A stretch of 64,000 nt of DNA from an uncultured Clostridia bacterium (GTDB lineage Bacteria; Bacillota; Clostridia; Oscillospirales; Acutalibacteraceae). Shown here in pieces: positions 1 through 8,510 of the stretch; position 1 is the stretch's first letter; the number at the start of each line of letters is the position of its first letter. The notes beneath the pieces are model-generated. The model saw only the letters and a list, made by a program, of their open reading frames with translations. It made no database searches and was not told the DNA's origin. The stretch is taken from the NCBI GenBank assembly GCA_944380765.1, contig CALWIO010000004.1, positions 34,764 to 98,763 on the forward strand. Reading direction: 5' to 3'. The position numbers and the translations under genes are program-made.

Positions 1-472
1 CCTGCTGAACGGCTACAAGACAGGGAACGCCCTTGCCAGCCTGATATTCTGAACGAACAGTGTGGCCGGGACCTTTGGGAGCTACCATGGTAACGTCAAC
101 ATTTTTGGGAGGCGTAATGCAGCCGAAATGAATGTTAAAGCCGTGAGCGAACATAAGCATATCGCCCTCTTTAAGGTTGGGCTCAATGTCCTTTTTATAC
201 ATATCCGCCTGAAGCTCGTCGTTGATAAGTATCATAATAATATCGGCTCTTTTTGCAGCCTCCGCGGCGGTGTAAACCTTAAAGCCCTGCGCCTCGGCTT
301 TCGCCCAGGATTTGCTGCCCTCATAAAGTCCGATAATAACATTGCAGCCCGACTCCTTAGCGTTCAAAGCGTGAGCGTGACCCTGGCTGCCGTAGCCGAT
401 AACCGCAATGGTCTTTCCGTCAAGTAAAGACAAATTGCAGTCCTGCTGATAAAACATTCTTGCCTCTGCCAT
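1..472 (-). CDS. ilvC: Ketol-acid reductoisomerase, N-terminal part (cut by window edge)
   Basis: Converts acetolactate/acetohydroxybutyrate to the dihydroxy acids, the second common step of valine, leucine and isoleucine synthesis. The visible part is the NADPH-binding Rossmann domain: it starts [11 protein letters not shown] and carries the dinucleotide motif [10 protein letters not shown] followed by [18 protein letters not shown] and the [10 protein letters not shown] stretch typical of IlvC. The C-terminal catalytic domain lies beyond base 1. The start at 472 is preceded by a GGAGGA ribosome binding site. Two GntR-type operators and a TTGACA/TATAAT promoter lie just upstream, and the dihydroxy-acid dehydratase gene of the next pathway step is 0.9 kb away on the other strand. 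Confidence 0.95.
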   Translation of the reverse strand, partial: MAEARMFYQQDCNLSLLDGKTIAVIGYGSQGHAHALNAKESGCNVIIGLYEGSKSWAKAEAQGFKVYTAAEAAKRADIIMILINDELQADMYKKDIEPNLKEGDMLMFAHGFNIHFGCITPPKNVDVTMVAPKGPGHTVRSEYQAGKGVPCLVAVQQ

Positions 473-494
473 AATATAATCCTCCAAATAAAAT

Positions 495-530
495 AGTTGT
501 ATGACAACTCAATCAAGTTGTTATACAACT
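495..530. promoter_or_regulatory. Paired GntR-type operators upstream of ilvC
   Basis: Two perfect palindromes of the form AGTTGTNNNACAACT occupy 495-509 (centre ATG) and 516-530 (centre TAT). Their starts are 21 bp apart, so they face the same side of the helix. The right copy abuts the ilvC -10 box and covers the expected transcription start. TTGT-N3-ACAA resembles the half-site layout of FadR/GntR-family sites, and the adjacent gene encodes such a regulator, so a repressor roadblock on ilvC is inferred. Confidence 0.75.
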
Positions 531-558
531 ATTATACATTAAATATTTGCTATGTCAA
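531..558 (-). promoter_or_regulatory. SigA-type promoter of ilvC
   Basis: On the minus strand, TTGACA (558-553) and TATAAT (536-531) are separated by 16 bp. Transcription would start inside the operator pair. No terminator separates the upstream regulator gene from this promoter. Confidence 0.7.
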
Positions 559-566
559 TACTATTT

Positions 567-1268
567 TTAAATTTCTTCCAAAGAAATTTGTTCGTGCAGT
601 ATAGCGTGGTGCAGGTGAATGGTAACCGCGCTTTTAAGAGCCGCGGCGTCCCGCTTTTTCAGAAATTCCATAATAAGTATATGGTCTTTGTAGGCGTCCT
701 CGGCAATAATATCAAGGTTTATGTTTAAAGCGAAGGTCTGTTCAATGGTTCTCGTTAAAGTCGGCATAAACTGATTAAGAAAATCGTTGTGGGCGGCTTT
801 TATAATAGCGCCGTGAAAAGCGTTTTCGGAGACGATTCTGTTTTTGCCTCTCGGGTCGGTTTTAAGCTGACGCTGACATTCCTCGCCCAAACGCAGAATT
901 TCGGCAATTTCCTCGTCTGAGGCCCTTTTGCAGGCAAGGGCGGCGGCTTCCGGCTCAAAAATCATTCTGGCTTCATAAAGGTCGCGCAGAGTCACTTTCA
1001 TTTTTGAAAACTCCTGAACCTCAATCCCGCCCGCGGCAATCTGGTTTATCTCGTTGGCAACAAATGTGCCGCGTCCTCTTTTAACGGTGAGTATTCCTTC
1101 ATAAATCAGTATTCTGATAGCCTCGCGCAGGGTGGTGCGGCTTATTCCTAGAATTTGCGAAAGCTCGTTTTCGTTGGGCAGCTTTTCACCGTATTTGTAA
1201 ACGCCCTGTTTTTCAATCATTTCGCGCAGCCTGTCGGCCGTTCTCTGGGCAAGATTTTCATTCTGCAT
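567..1268 (-). CDS. GntR/FadR-family transcriptional regulator (probable ilv regulator)
   Basis: A DNA-binding regulator with an N-terminal winged helix-turn-helix (about residues 5-70; LPNENELSQILGISRTTLRE then GILTVKRGRGTFV) and a C-terminal all-helical FCD-type ligand domain (from about residue 85; LRDLYEARMIFEPEAAALA), the FadR subgroup layout. Start chosen at the ATG at 1268 because AGAGGAA lies 7 bases upstream; the earlier ATG at 1301 has no ribosome binding site and coincides with the expected transcription start. The gene sits between ilvC (same strand) and ilvD (divergent), and a matching pair of operators sits at the ilvC promoter, so it likely controls branched-chain amino acid synthesis. 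The effector cannot be told from sequence. Confidence 0.85.
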   Translation of the reverse strand: MQNENLAQRTADRLREMIEKQGVYKYGEKLPNENELSQILGISRTTLREAIRILIYEGILTVKRGRGTFVANEINQIAAGGIEVQEFSKMKVTLRDLYEARMIFEPEAAALACKRASDEEIAEILRLGEECQRQLKTDPRGKNRIVSENAFHGAIIKAAHNDFLNQFMPTLTRTIEQTFALNINLDIIAEDAYKDHILIMEFLKKRDAAALKSAVTIHLHHAILHEQISLEEI

Positions 1269-1305
1269 AATTTTTTCCTCTGTTTCTAAGGGATTAAACA
1301 TAATT

Positions 1306-1334
1306 ACTATACATCATTCAAAATGAAAAAGCAA
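1306..1334 (-). promoter_or_regulatory. Promoter of the GntR regulator gene
   Basis: Minus-strand TTGCTT (1334-1329) and TATAGT (1311-1306) with 17 bp between. The predicted start point near base 1300 supports translation beginning at 1268 rather than 1301. Confidence 0.5.
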
Positions 1335-1356
1335 ATAAATAAAAATAATAAAAATA

Positions 1357-1385
1357 TTGAAAATGCGGTTTATTTGTCATATAAT
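1357..1385 (+). promoter_or_regulatory. Promoter of ilvD
   Basis: TTGAAA (1357-1362) and perfect TATAAT (1380-1385), spacer 17. This places the start of transcription downstream of the TTG codon at 1357 that could otherwise extend the ilvD reading frame. No copy of the AGTTGTNNNACAACT operator was seen here. Confidence 0.75.
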
Positions 1386-1410
1386 TATGAATATGATTGG
1401 AGGTCTTTAT

Positions 1411-3084
1411 ATGGAATTAAGAAGTAAAAGCGTTTTAGAGGGCGTTGAGCGCGCCCCGAACAGAAGCCTGTTTTACGCTATGGGATATACGGCAGAGGAG
1501 CTTGAACGCCCCCTTATCGCGGTGGTTTCGGCTCACAGCGAAATCGTGCCCGGTCATATTCATCTTGACAAAATTACGGAAGCGGTAAAAGCCGGCGTAA
1601 GAATGGCGGGCGGAACTCCCGTAATGGTGCCGGCAATCGGCGTGTGCGACGGAATTGCAATGGGCCATGTGGGAATGAAATATTCCCTCGCGTCACGCGA
1701 GCTTATTGCCGACAGCGTTGAAACCATGGTAATGGCTCACGGCTTTGACGGCATTGTGCTCGTTCCCAACTGTGATAAGATAGTACCCGGTATGATAATG
1801 GCGGCTGTCCGCCTTAATATTCCGGCAATAGTCTGCTCCGGCGGACCTATGATGTCGGGACTTGTTGACGGCGTTGAAACTTCGCTTTCAAAGATGTTTG
1901 AGGCCGTCGGCGCGAGAAAGGCGAATATCATTGACGACAGCAAGCTTTTGGAATTTGAAAACAATGTCTGCCCCGGCTGCGGCTCGTGTTCGGGTATGTA
2001 CACCGCCAACAGTATGAACTGCCTTGCCGAAGCAATCGGCATAGCTCTTCCCGGAAACGGAACAATCCCTGCGGTTCACAGCGGAAGAATACAGCTTGCA
2101 AAGCACGCCGGTATGGCTATAATGAACCTTGTAAAGAACGATATAAAAGCGCGCGATATTATAAACGAGAAATCAATTAAGAACGCCCTTGCCTGCGATA
2201 TGGCTCTCGGCTGTTCGTCCAATACGGTGCTTCACCTGCTCGCGATTGCCAACGAGGCGGAGGTTCCCGTTGACCTTCACATGTTCAACGAGGTCAGCGC
2301 TCAGGTCCCCAATCTCTGCCATCTCGCTCCTGCCGGCGGCACTCACATGCACGACCTCAACAACGCGGGCGGCATTCCGGCTGTTCAGGCTGAACTTGCC
2401 AAGAAAAACCTTATCGACCTTTCGCTTATCACCGCTACGGGCAAAACCGTGGGCGAGAATATTAAGGGCGCGTATATTAAAAATACCGACGCTATCCGTC
2501 CCATTGACAATCCGTACAGCGAAACCGGCGGACTTGCGATTCTCTGGGGCAATATAGCCAAGGACGGCTGCGTTGTAAAGCGCAGCGCGGTTGCTCCCGA
2601 AATGCTTGTGCATTCAGGCCCCGCAAGAGTTTTTGACTCCGAGGACGCCGCTATTGAGGCTATCTACGGCGGCAAAATCAAGGACGGCGATGTGGTTGTA
2701 ATCCGCTATGAAGGCCCTGTCGGAGGTCCCGGAATGAGAGAGATGCTCAATCCCACCTCAGCGCTTGCCGGTATGAAGCTTGACAAAACCGTTGCGCTTA
2801 TCACCGACGGCAGATTCAGCGGCGCTTCCAGAGGCGCCTCAATAGGCCATGTTTCGCCCGAAGCGGCGGCAGGCGGCGAAATCGGACTCATTTACGAGGG
2901 CGATATAATTGAAATCGACATACCCGCAAGCAAAATAAATGTCAGGGTTTCCGACGAAGAGCTCAACGAGAGAAGAAAGAGCTATGTAAAGCCGGAGCCC
3001 AATATTAAAAAAGGCTGGCTCGCGAGATATTCGACTCTTGTTTCATCGGCGAAAGACGGAGCCGTTATGAAAAAGGTGTTTTAA
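1411..3084 (+). CDS. ilvD: Dihydroxy-acid dehydratase
   Basis: Iron-sulfur dehydratase that converts 2,3-dihydroxy-3-methyl acids to the 2-keto acids of valine and isoleucine. The product is 557 residues, the normal family length. It shows the ILVD/EDD hallmarks: [20 protein letters not shown] with a cluster cysteine, [13 protein letters not shown], the [18 protein letters not shown] segment and, near the C-terminus, [13 protein letters not shown]. Start taken at the ATG at 1411 behind a GGAGG site. It is transcribed divergently from the GntR regulator, and ilvC (previous pathway step) lies beyond that, so the locus is a split ilvC-gntR / ilvD unit. Confidence 0.97.
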   Translation: MELRSKSVLEGVERAPNRSLFYAMGYTAEELERPLIAVVSAHSEIVPGHIHLDKITEAVKAGVRMAGGTPVMVPAIGVCDGIAMGHVGMKYSLASRELIADSVETMVMAHGFDGIVLVPNCDKIVPGMIMAAVRLNIPAIVCSGGPMMSGLVDGVETSLSKMFEAVGARKANIIDDSKLLEFENNVCPGCGSCSGMYTANSMNCLAEAIGIALPGNGTIPAVHSGRIQLAKHAGMAIMNLVKNDIKARDIINEKSIKNALACDMALGCSSNTVLHLLAIANEAEVPVDLHMFNEVSAQVPNLCHLAPAGGTHMHDLNNAGGIPAVQAELAKKNLIDLSLITATGKTVGENIKGAYIKNTDAIRPIDNPYSETGGLAILWGNIAKDGCVVKRSAVAPEMLVHSGPARVFDSEDAAIEAIYGGKIKDGDVVVIRYEGPVGGPGMREMLNPTSALAGMKLDKTVALITDGRFSGASRGASIGHVSPEAAAGGEIGLIYEGDIIEIDIPASKINVRVSDEELNERRKSYVKPEPNIKKGWLARYSTLVSSAKDGAVMKKVF

Positions 3085-3108
3085 AAATATTTACGGGGAG
3101 AAGATAAA

Positions 3109-3858
3109 ATGGCAAAAGTCTTTAAAGTCAAGTCCGAGCTGAAATCAGATAAAAATAAGCATTTTCTGTATTCCGCTTTCGCTTTGTTTTTCGTGGCGGT
3201 GTTCTTTGCCGCGGGAATATGGACCGGCGTTCTGATTTTACAGAAAAAAACCGATTTGCCCATGGCTTTTCCCTGTATTTTTATCGCTTTGGGCGTTGTA
3301 ATGGCTGTTATTTATCTGATTTACCGCAAAAGGTTCTTTATTCTCAAAGCCGGGGTAAAAGGCGAAAAAAAGACGCTTGATTTCCTCGAAGAACTTCCCA
3401 AAAGCTATACCGTTATAACAAATCCCGTAATCCGAAACCGAGGCGCAGAGATGGAACTCGACTTTGTGGTTATAGGCGAAAACGGCGTGTTTATTGTGGA
3501 AACCAAGAATTACAGCGGAATAATTCACGGCAAAACCTCTCAGAACAGCTGGAAGCAGATTAAGCACTCAAAGAATAATAAGGTTTATGAAAAAGAGGTA
3601 AAAAATCCCGCAAGGCAGGTCGCCCGTCAGGCAGGCAAAATGAGGGAACTGCTTATTGACCTTGATGTGTCCGCCGATGTTTTCCCCATTCTCTTTTTCA
3701 CCGACAGCCGCTCTGAAATCAAAATTGCCGACGACTGCGATATGAATGTTCCCGTGTTTAAAAATAAGGCAAAGCTGCTCGAATATATCACTTCGGCGGC
3801 AGGCAAGCGCGGTGTAAATTCAGCCGAGCGCGCTAAAATCGTAAGACTTTTTAAATAA
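3109..3858 (+). CDS. Membrane protein with NERD (nuclease-related) domain
   Basis: 249 residues. Two hydrophobic helices (about 22-45 and 55-72) are followed by a NERD domain (about 83-200) with ELDFVVIGENGVFIVETKNY, which matches the restriction-endonuclease-like core (acidic residue, then E-x-K). NERD proteins are found widely in bacteria; a DNA-related role is proposed from the fold but the cellular job is not known. The start has GGGGAG upstream, and the gene follows ilvD by 24 bases on the same strand with no terminator between, so it is probably co-transcribed. The membrane anchor plus cytosolic nuclease-like domain is what can be seen. Confidence 0.75.
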   Translation: MAKVFKVKSELKSDKNKHFLYSAFALFFVAVFFAAGIWTGVLILQKKTDLPMAFPCIFIALGVVMAVIYLIYRKRFFILKAGVKGEKKTLDFLEELPKSYTVITNPVIRNRGAEMELDFVVIGENGVFIVETKNYSGIIHGKTSQNSWKQIKHSKNNKVYEKEVKNPARQVARQAGKMRELLIDLDVSADVFPILFFTDSRSEIKIADDCDMNVPVFKNKAKLLEYITSAAGKRGVNSAERAKIVRLFK

Positions 3859-3861
3859 TTG

Positions 3862-3890
3862 ACATATTGTCCGTATTCTCATCATAAATT
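3862..3890 (+). promoter_or_regulatory. SigmaE-like sporulation promoter
   Basis: ACATATT (3862-3868), a 14-bp spacer and CATAAATT (3883-3890) resemble the SigE consensus KMATATT / CATACAMT. It lies 15 bases before the LytM/SpoIVFA-like gene; the spoIVF operon is SigE-controlled in Bacillus subtilis. A TTGACA overlaps at 3859 but has no matching SigA -10. Confidence 0.55.
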
Positions 3891-3904
3891 GAAATGGTGA
3901 TAAT

Positions 3905-4720
3905 ATGGACAATAATTTTTATGAGCGCGGCGAATACAGGCACCGTTCGGTTTCCGCTAAGGCAAAGGACAGCGAAAAGCGCAAAAATACGCTGTCAAAA
4001 ATAACGCTTCTGCACCTTGCGCTGGCGCTTGTTGTAACCGGAATACTTTTCCTTGCCTGCCGGGGAGACGGCGGATTTTCCAAGGGGATAAAGGAGTTTT
4101 ACGCCTCAACGGTGGGCGGCAGGGATATGGCGGCTTCCGAGCTTTTGGAGGTGTTTAAAAAAGCGGCGCAGTTTACCTTTGCGCCCACAACCTCATGGGA
4201 CCCGGAAGTTACCGCGCAGAAGAATGAAGAAAAAACTTCGGAAAATTCCGGCGGTGAGGAGGAGAGCGCCTCAGCGCTCGGAGAAACAGAAGAGCAAACG
4301 GGAGAAAAGGCTGTCTTTTCTCCCGTTTGTTTAACCGTTTCGCCCGTGCGCCCTGTAAACGGCGGTACGGTAACATCGGGCTTCGGTTACAGAGTAAGTC
4401 CCATAACCGGGGAATATTCGCTTCATAAAGGCGTTGATATTGCCGCCGAAGAGGGCAGCCGCGTGTTTGCGGCTTATGGAGGCACCGTAACCGAGGCGGG
4501 TTATAACAGCGTCAGCGGTAATTATCTTATAATAAGGCATTCCGAGTCGCTTTTCACAACTTATAATCATTGTAAAATCCTGCTCGCCGCAAAAGGCGAA
4601 AAAGTAAAAGCCGGCAGTACCGTTGCGCTTGTGGGGGAAACAGGGTACGCCACAGGGCCGCACCTTCATTTTGAAATCAATCTTAACGGGAGCTATATAA
4701 ATCCCGGGTGGGTGCTTTAA
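3905..4720 (+). CDS. SpoIVFA-like membrane protein with LytM (M23) domain
   Basis: 271 residues: a charged N-terminus, one membrane helix (about 35-53), a Ser/Glu-rich linker (about 100-135) and a C-terminal M23/LytM domain (about 150-271). Zinc ligands look intact: H174 and D178 in LHKGVDIA and H255 in PHLHFEI. It is followed without a gap (TAA then ATG) by an M50 site-2 protease, the arrangement of spoIVFA-spoIVFB, where SpoIVFA anchors and inhibits the SigmaK-processing protease in the outer forespore membrane. A SigE-like promoter precedes it. An alternative is a general M23 cell-wall hydrolase of SpoIIQ type; the neighbour argues for SpoIVFA. Confidence 0.75.
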   Translation: MDNNFYERGEYRHRSVSAKAKDSEKRKNTLSKITLLHLALALVVTGILFLACRGDGGFSKGIKEFYASTVGGRDMAASELLEVFKKAAQFTFAPTTSWDPEVTAQKNEEKTSENSGGEEESASALGETEEQTGEKAVFSPVCLTVSPVRPVNGGTVTSGFGYRVSPITGEYSLHKGVDIAAEEGSRVFAAYGGTVTEAGYNSVSGNYLIIRHSESLFTTYNHCKILLAAKGEKVKAGSTVALVGETGYATGPHLHFEINLNGSYINPGWVL

Positions 4721-5326
4721 ATGAGCTTTACGGTAAAGGGCGTGCGGCTTTCCGTCAGCTTTTACTTTGCGGCTGTTCTGGCGCTTATGCTGTCGCTGAG
4801 AGCGCCCGGCGAGGTTCTGCTCGCTTTGTTTTCGTCAGTTCTCCACGAATGCGGACATCTTGCCGCAATGATAGCCTGCAAAAACGAAATTAAAGCCGTA
4901 CGCCTTGAAATAACGGGTATGAATATAATAAGAAATGAAAGCGACTTTTTAAGCTTCAGGCAGGAAGTTTTCATAGCCCTCAGCGGACCGCTTACAAACG
5001 CGGGAATTTTTTTGCTGTGCGGAGTTTTATACTGGATTTTTCAAAAAAACATATTTTTGACCGCCGCGTGCATCAATCTTCTGCTTGCCGTCTTTAACCT
5101 TCTTCCCGTAAAAAGGCTCGACGGCGGCATGGCTCTTTATTTTCTGCTCTCACTTCGCTTTTCACAGGGGTTCTGCCGTGCGGCGCTTAAAATCTCGTCG
5201 GTAACGGTGCTCGCGCCCGTGTATCTTTGGGGAATATATGTGTTTTTTGCCGGAAATAAAAATTTTACCGTAATTATAATCGCCGTTTTTTTAACTCTTT
5301 CAATGCTGGGCGGCAATGATTATTGA
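4721..5326 (+). CDS. spoIVFB: M50-family intramembrane metalloprotease, SpoIVFB-like
   Basis: A multi-spanning site-2 protease of 201 residues. The zinc motif HECGH is at residues 42-46 inside the second hydrophobic segment, and the third ligand lies in LPVKRLDGG (D134), both typical of the SpoIVFB/S2P family. In B. subtilis SpoIVFB cleaves pro-SigmaK in the mother cell. The start codon directly follows the stop of the LytM gene, so the two are translationally coupled. The product lacks the C-terminal CBS domain of the longer SpoIVFB proteins. Substrate identity is inferred from context and from the presence of bofA elsewhere in the window. Confidence 0.8.
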   Translation: MSFTVKGVRLSVSFYFAAVLALMLSLRAPGEVLLALFSSVLHECGHLAAMIACKNEIKAVRLEITGMNIIRNESDFLSFRQEVFIALSGPLTNAGIFLLCGVLYWIFQKNIFLTAACINLLLAVFNLLPVKRLDGGMALYFLLSLRFSQGFCRAALKISSVTVLAPVYLWGIYVFFAGNKNFTVIIIAVFLTLSMLGGNDY

Positions 5327-5351
5327 AAATACCGCAAAAATATTGTATAAT
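5323..5351 (+). promoter_or_regulatory. Promoter of the radical SAM gene
   Basis: TTGAAA (5323-5328) and TATAAT (5346-5351), spacer 17, overlapping the stop codon of the preceding protease gene. Confidence 0.7.
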
Positions 5352-5379
5352 CATTCTATATTTTTGTGTGAGGTTAGTT

Positions 5380-7224
5380 ATGATTCCGAAAGAAGCTGAA
5401 AAACTGCTGAAAAAAGTTCAGAAACCCGCCCGTTACACCGGCGGCGAGCTTAACAGCGTAATAAAAGATAAGGACAAGGTAAAAATCCGCTACGCTTTCT
5501 GTTTTCCGGACAGCTACGAAATAGGTATGTCGCATCTGGGAATGAAAATTCTTTACAGCCTTGTAAACTCCCGTGAGGACGCCTGGTGCGAAAGGGTTTT
5601 CGCGCCGTGGGAGGATATGGAAAGCCTGATGCGTGAAAACGGCGTTAAACTCTACGCGCTTGAAAGCGGAGACAGCCTCAGCGAGTTTGATATTATCGGC
5701 TTTACCATGCAGTATGAGCTGAGTTATACCAATGTGCTAAATATGCTTGATTTGGGCGGCGTACCCGTTTTAAAAAGCGAAAGGACAAGTCTTACTCCTC
5801 TTGTAATCGCCGGCGGTCCCTGTGTTTGCAACCCGGAGCCTATAACGGATTTTGTTGATATTTTTCTCCCCGGCGAGGGCGAGGAGGTAACAAACGAGCT
5901 TATCGACCTTTTAAAAGAGCATAAGGAAAAAGGATCTTCAAGAATACAGTTCCTGCGTGAGGCGGCTAAAATCGAGGGAGTGTATGTGCCGGAATTTTAC
6001 AATGTGACCTATAATGACGACGGCACTTTAAAATCCGTTGAAAATTTTGAGACCGCTCCCGCACGCGTCAAAAAAAGAATTGTAAGCGATTTGAACAAGG
6101 CGTTTTATCCTGAAAATTTTGTCGTGCCATTTATTGATGTGGTGCAGGACAGAACGGTAGGCGAGGTGTTCAGGGGCTGCATAAGGGGCTGCCGCTTTTG
6201 TCAGGCAGGCTTTATTTACAGACCTATAAGGGAAAAAACGCCCGAAACAATAAACCGTCAGTGCAGAGCCATAAGCGACTCGACAGGCTATGACGAAATC
6301 TCGCTGTGTTCTCTGAGTACCAGCGACTATACAGAAATCGGCAGACTCATACCCATGCTTTTTGAGTGGGCGCTGAAAGAAAAAATAAATGTCGCGCTCC
6401 CTTCGCTTAGAGTTGACAATTTCTCGGACGAGCTTATGGAGGAGCTAAAAAAAGTAAGGCGAAGCTCTTTGACTTTCGCTCCCGAAGCGGGAACTCAGCG
6501 GCTTCGTGACGCCATCAATAAAAATGTAACCGAGGAAGAGGTAATGAGAACCGCCTCAAAGGCTTTTGAGGGCGGCTGGTCCGCTGTTAAGCTTTATTTT
6601 ATGATGGGACTTCCCACCGAGACTATGGAAGATATTTCCGGTATTGCAAAACTCGCGCAGAAAGTAGTGGATTTGTATTACGAAAATCCCCGGAGGCAAA
6701 AGGGCAAAAGCGTAACGGTCAGCGTAAGCTGCGCCTCTTTTGTGCCGAAACCCTTTACGCCTTTTCAGTGGGAGCCGCAGGATACCGCCGAAATGCTTGA
6801 AGAAAAGCAAAAGCACCTGCTTTCTTCGGTAAAAAGCCGCAAAATTTCAATAAGCTATCATCAAAGCGACACTTCGCTTCTTGAAGGAGTGCTTGCGAGG
6901 GGCGACCGCCGGCTCGGAAAAGTCATATACAAAGCTTGGCAAAAAGGCTGTAAGTTTGACAGCTGGGACGAATTTTTCGACTTTTCAAAATGGCGAGAGG
7001 CATTCTCTGAATGTTCTCTTTCACCCGCGTTTTACGCCAACCGCCGAAGGGAATATGACGAGCTTCTGCCGTGGGACCACATGGATTACGGAATAAGAAA
7101 AGAGTTTTTGATTGATGAGGACATCAAAGCGCGCAGCAGCCTGACAACTCCGCACTGCCGCGTCAAATGCTCCGCCTGCGGCGCCAATAAGCTCAACGGG
7201 GGTAAATGTGATGCAAGGAAATAA
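5380..7224 (+). CDS. B12-binding-domain radical SAM protein (TIGR03960-like)
   Basis: 614 residues. An N-terminal cobalamin-binding-like region (FPDSYEIGMSHLGMKILYSL, then GPCVCNPEPI) precedes a radical SAM core whose 4Fe-4S motif is CIRGCRFCQAG. Later segments SLPSLRVDNFS and LTFAPEAGTQRLRDAI are typical of this family. It overlaps by 14 bases with a DUF2344 gene; the two are commonly adjacent or fused in Firmicutes, frequently near ribosomal or tRNA-related genes as here (rplS, prmA follow). The substrate is unknown. Start chosen at 5380 (GTGAGG upstream) because the reading frame before it contains the promoter. Confidence 0.85.
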   Translation: MIPKEAEKLLKKVQKPARYTGGELNSVIKDKDKVKIRYAFCFPDSYEIGMSHLGMKILYSLVNSREDAWCERVFAPWEDMESLMRENGVKLYALESGDSLSEFDIIGFTMQYELSYTNVLNMLDLGGVPVLKSERTSLTPLVIAGGPCVCNPEPITDFVDIFLPGEGEEVTNELIDLLKEHKEKGSSRIQFLREAAKIEGVYVPEFYNVTYNDDGTLKSVENFETAPARVKKRIVSDLNKAFYPENFVVPFIDVVQDRTVGEVFRGCIRGCRFCQAGFIYRPIREKTPETINRQCRAISDSTGYDEISLCSLSTSDYTEIGRLIPMLFEWALKEKINVALPSLRVDNFSDELMEELKKVRRSSLTFAPEAGTQRLRDAINKNVTEEEVMRTASKAFEGGWSAVKLYFMMGLPTETMEDISGIAKLAQKVVDLYYENPRRQKGKSVTVSVSCASFVPKPFTPFQWEPQDTAEMLEEKQKHLLSSVKSRKISISYHQSDTSLLEGVLARGDRRLGKVIYKAWQKGCKFDSWDEFFDFSKWREAFSECSLSPAFYANRRREYDELLPWDHMDYGIRKEFLIDEDIKARSSLTTPHCRVKCSACGANKLNGGKCDARK

Positions 7225-7891
7225 CGGCTGGACCGATGTAAGAATGTTTTATACAAAAACCGGCAACGCCAAATATATTTCGCATCTTGATACGGTGCGC
7301 TGTATTACAAGGGCGTTAAAACGGGCGGCAATCCCCGTATGGTTTACGCAGGGATTCAATCCCCACGCATTTCTGACTTTCGCCATGCCGCTGTCGCTGG
7401 GGTATGAAAGCCTTTGCGAAACGGTCGATTTCCGGCTTGTGGAAGAGATGGATTTTCAGCTTGCCGCAGACTCTCTCAATAAAGCTCTGCCCAATGGGTT
7501 TGAGGTAAAAAGAATATCAAAACCCGTTTTTGCCGCTTCCGATATACGCAACGCCCAATACCAAATTACCTTCGAGAATTATACCGAAGAGCTTTGCCAA
7601 AAGGCGCGTTCTGTTATTTCGCTTGATGAAATAACCGTTGAAAAAAAGGTAAAACAGGGCAAGAAAAAAGCAGTCAGAAGCGTTAATATTAGGAAACATA
7701 TAAAGGAGTATTCCGTAAGCGAGAAAAACAAAGCCTTAGTTATAAAAACCACGCTTTCCGCGGGAACAAAAAACAATATAAATCCCTCGCTTCTCATTGA
7801 GGCGCTTGTTAAGGGCACCGGCTTTGAGGTGACCGACGCCGATGTAAAAAAGATACAGACCTACACCGAAAATTCGGAAATTTTCCGCTGA
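7211..7891 (+). CDS. DUF2344 / radical SAM-linked protein (TIGR03936-like)
   Basis: 226 residues, beginning with a segment DVRMFYTKTGNAKYISHLDT that is characteristic of the family that partners the preceding radical SAM protein, followed by QGFNPHAFLTFAMPLSLGYE. The central part is lysine-rich. The ATG at 7211 has GGGGGT upstream and overlaps the end of the radical SAM gene by 14 bases, so the pair is coupled. Function unknown; RNA or ribosome-related modification has been suggested for the pair but nothing in the sequence settles this. Confidence 0.8.
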   Translation: MQGNNGWTDVRMFYTKTGNAKYISHLDTVRCITRALKRAAIPVWFTQGFNPHAFLTFAMPLSLGYESLCETVDFRLVEEMDFQLAADSLNKALPNGFEVKRISKPVFAASDIRNAQYQITFENYTEELCQKARSVISLDEITVEKKVKQGKKKAVRSVNIRKHIKEYSVSEKNKALVIKTTLSAGTKNNINPSLLIEALVKGTGFEVTDADVKKIQTYTENSEIFR

Positions 7892-7946
7892 AAACGATAC
7901 ATAATGTAACTTTTCGGCTTGACAGAGTAAATTTTGAAAAAAACTA

Positions 7947-8002
7947 TTGCAATTTTTTCCCTCGTGTGGTAATATAATTAGGCTATTGCGGAGATTTCCG
8001 CA
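7947..8002 (+). promoter_or_regulatory. rplS promoter and 5'-leader hairpin
   Basis: TTGCAA (7947-7952) is followed after 17 bp by TAATAT (7970-7975), which overlaps a TATAAT at 7973-7978. Near the expected RNA 5' end lies a hairpin TGCGGA-GATT-TCCGCA (7987-8002). Small leader hairpins are known before rplS in Firmicutes (L19 leader); this one sits in the right place but was not compared with a covariance model. The remaining leader to 8078 shows only the GGAGG ribosome binding site. Confidence 0.5.
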
Positions 8003-8078
8003 CAAAATAACTTATAATCTCGGGCGGTCCTCTGCTATTTCCGGTAAGAACGCTTGAAAATTTTTACGGAGGTTAGTT

Positions 8079-8420
8079 ATGGACGCATTAAAATTGATGA
8101 CAGAGGGTATGGTTAAAGAGGCCAACCCCGCAATCAGAGTCGGTGATGTAGTTAAGGTACATGTTAAGATTCGTGAGGGCGAAAGAGAGAGAATACAGGT
8201 TTTCGAGGGAAATATTATTGCCCGTAAAGGCAGCGGCGTTTCCGAGACATTCACAGTACGCCGCGTTTCCTACGGCGTAGGCGTTGAAAGAGTATTCCCC
8301 GTTAATTCTCCCAATGTAGCGAAGGTTGAAACTGTAAGACGCGGCCGTGTCCGCAGAAGCAAGCTCTATTATCTTCGCGACAGAGTCGGTAAGGCTGCCA
8401 AGGTTAAAGAGCTGGTATAA
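8079..8420 (+). CDS. rplS: 50S ribosomal protein L19
   Basis: 113 residues, normal for L19, which sits at the 30S-50S interface. Typical segments are present: [51 protein letters not shown] and the C-terminal [16 protein letters not shown]. It has its own promoter and leader hairpin and ends in a strong terminator, so it is probably a single-gene transcript in this genome, unlike the rimM-trmD-rplS order of many bacteria. Confidence 0.97.
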   Translation: MDALKLMTEGMVKEANPAIRVGDVVKVHVKIREGERERIQVFEGNIIARKGSGVSETFTVRRVSYGVGVERVFPVNSPNVAKVETVRRGRVRRSKLYYLRDRVGKAAKVKELV

Positions 8421-8450
8421 TTCTTATATACAAACCGAAAGAATGCAAAC

Positions 8451-8490
8451 AAAGCAGAGTTCTGGGCAAAGCCCTTTTCTCTGCTTTTTG
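8451..8490 (+). terminator. Intrinsic terminator after rplS
   Basis: AAAGCAGAG (8451-8459) pairs with CTCTGCTTT (8479-8487), with an inner GGGC-AAA-GCCC stem and a run of T at the end. Confidence 0.85.
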
Positions 8491-8510
8491 TTTAATAAAA
8501 GAGGTGCTTT

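Noticed and set aside
473..566. T-box or other amino-acid leader before ilvC
   Set aside because: The leader is too short and has no specifier stem or AGGGTGG-type T-box motif; only the operators are present.
1357..1410. Upstream extension of ilvD from the TTG at 1357
   Set aside because: The stretch contains the -35 and -10 boxes, and GGAGG clearly serves the ATG at 1411.
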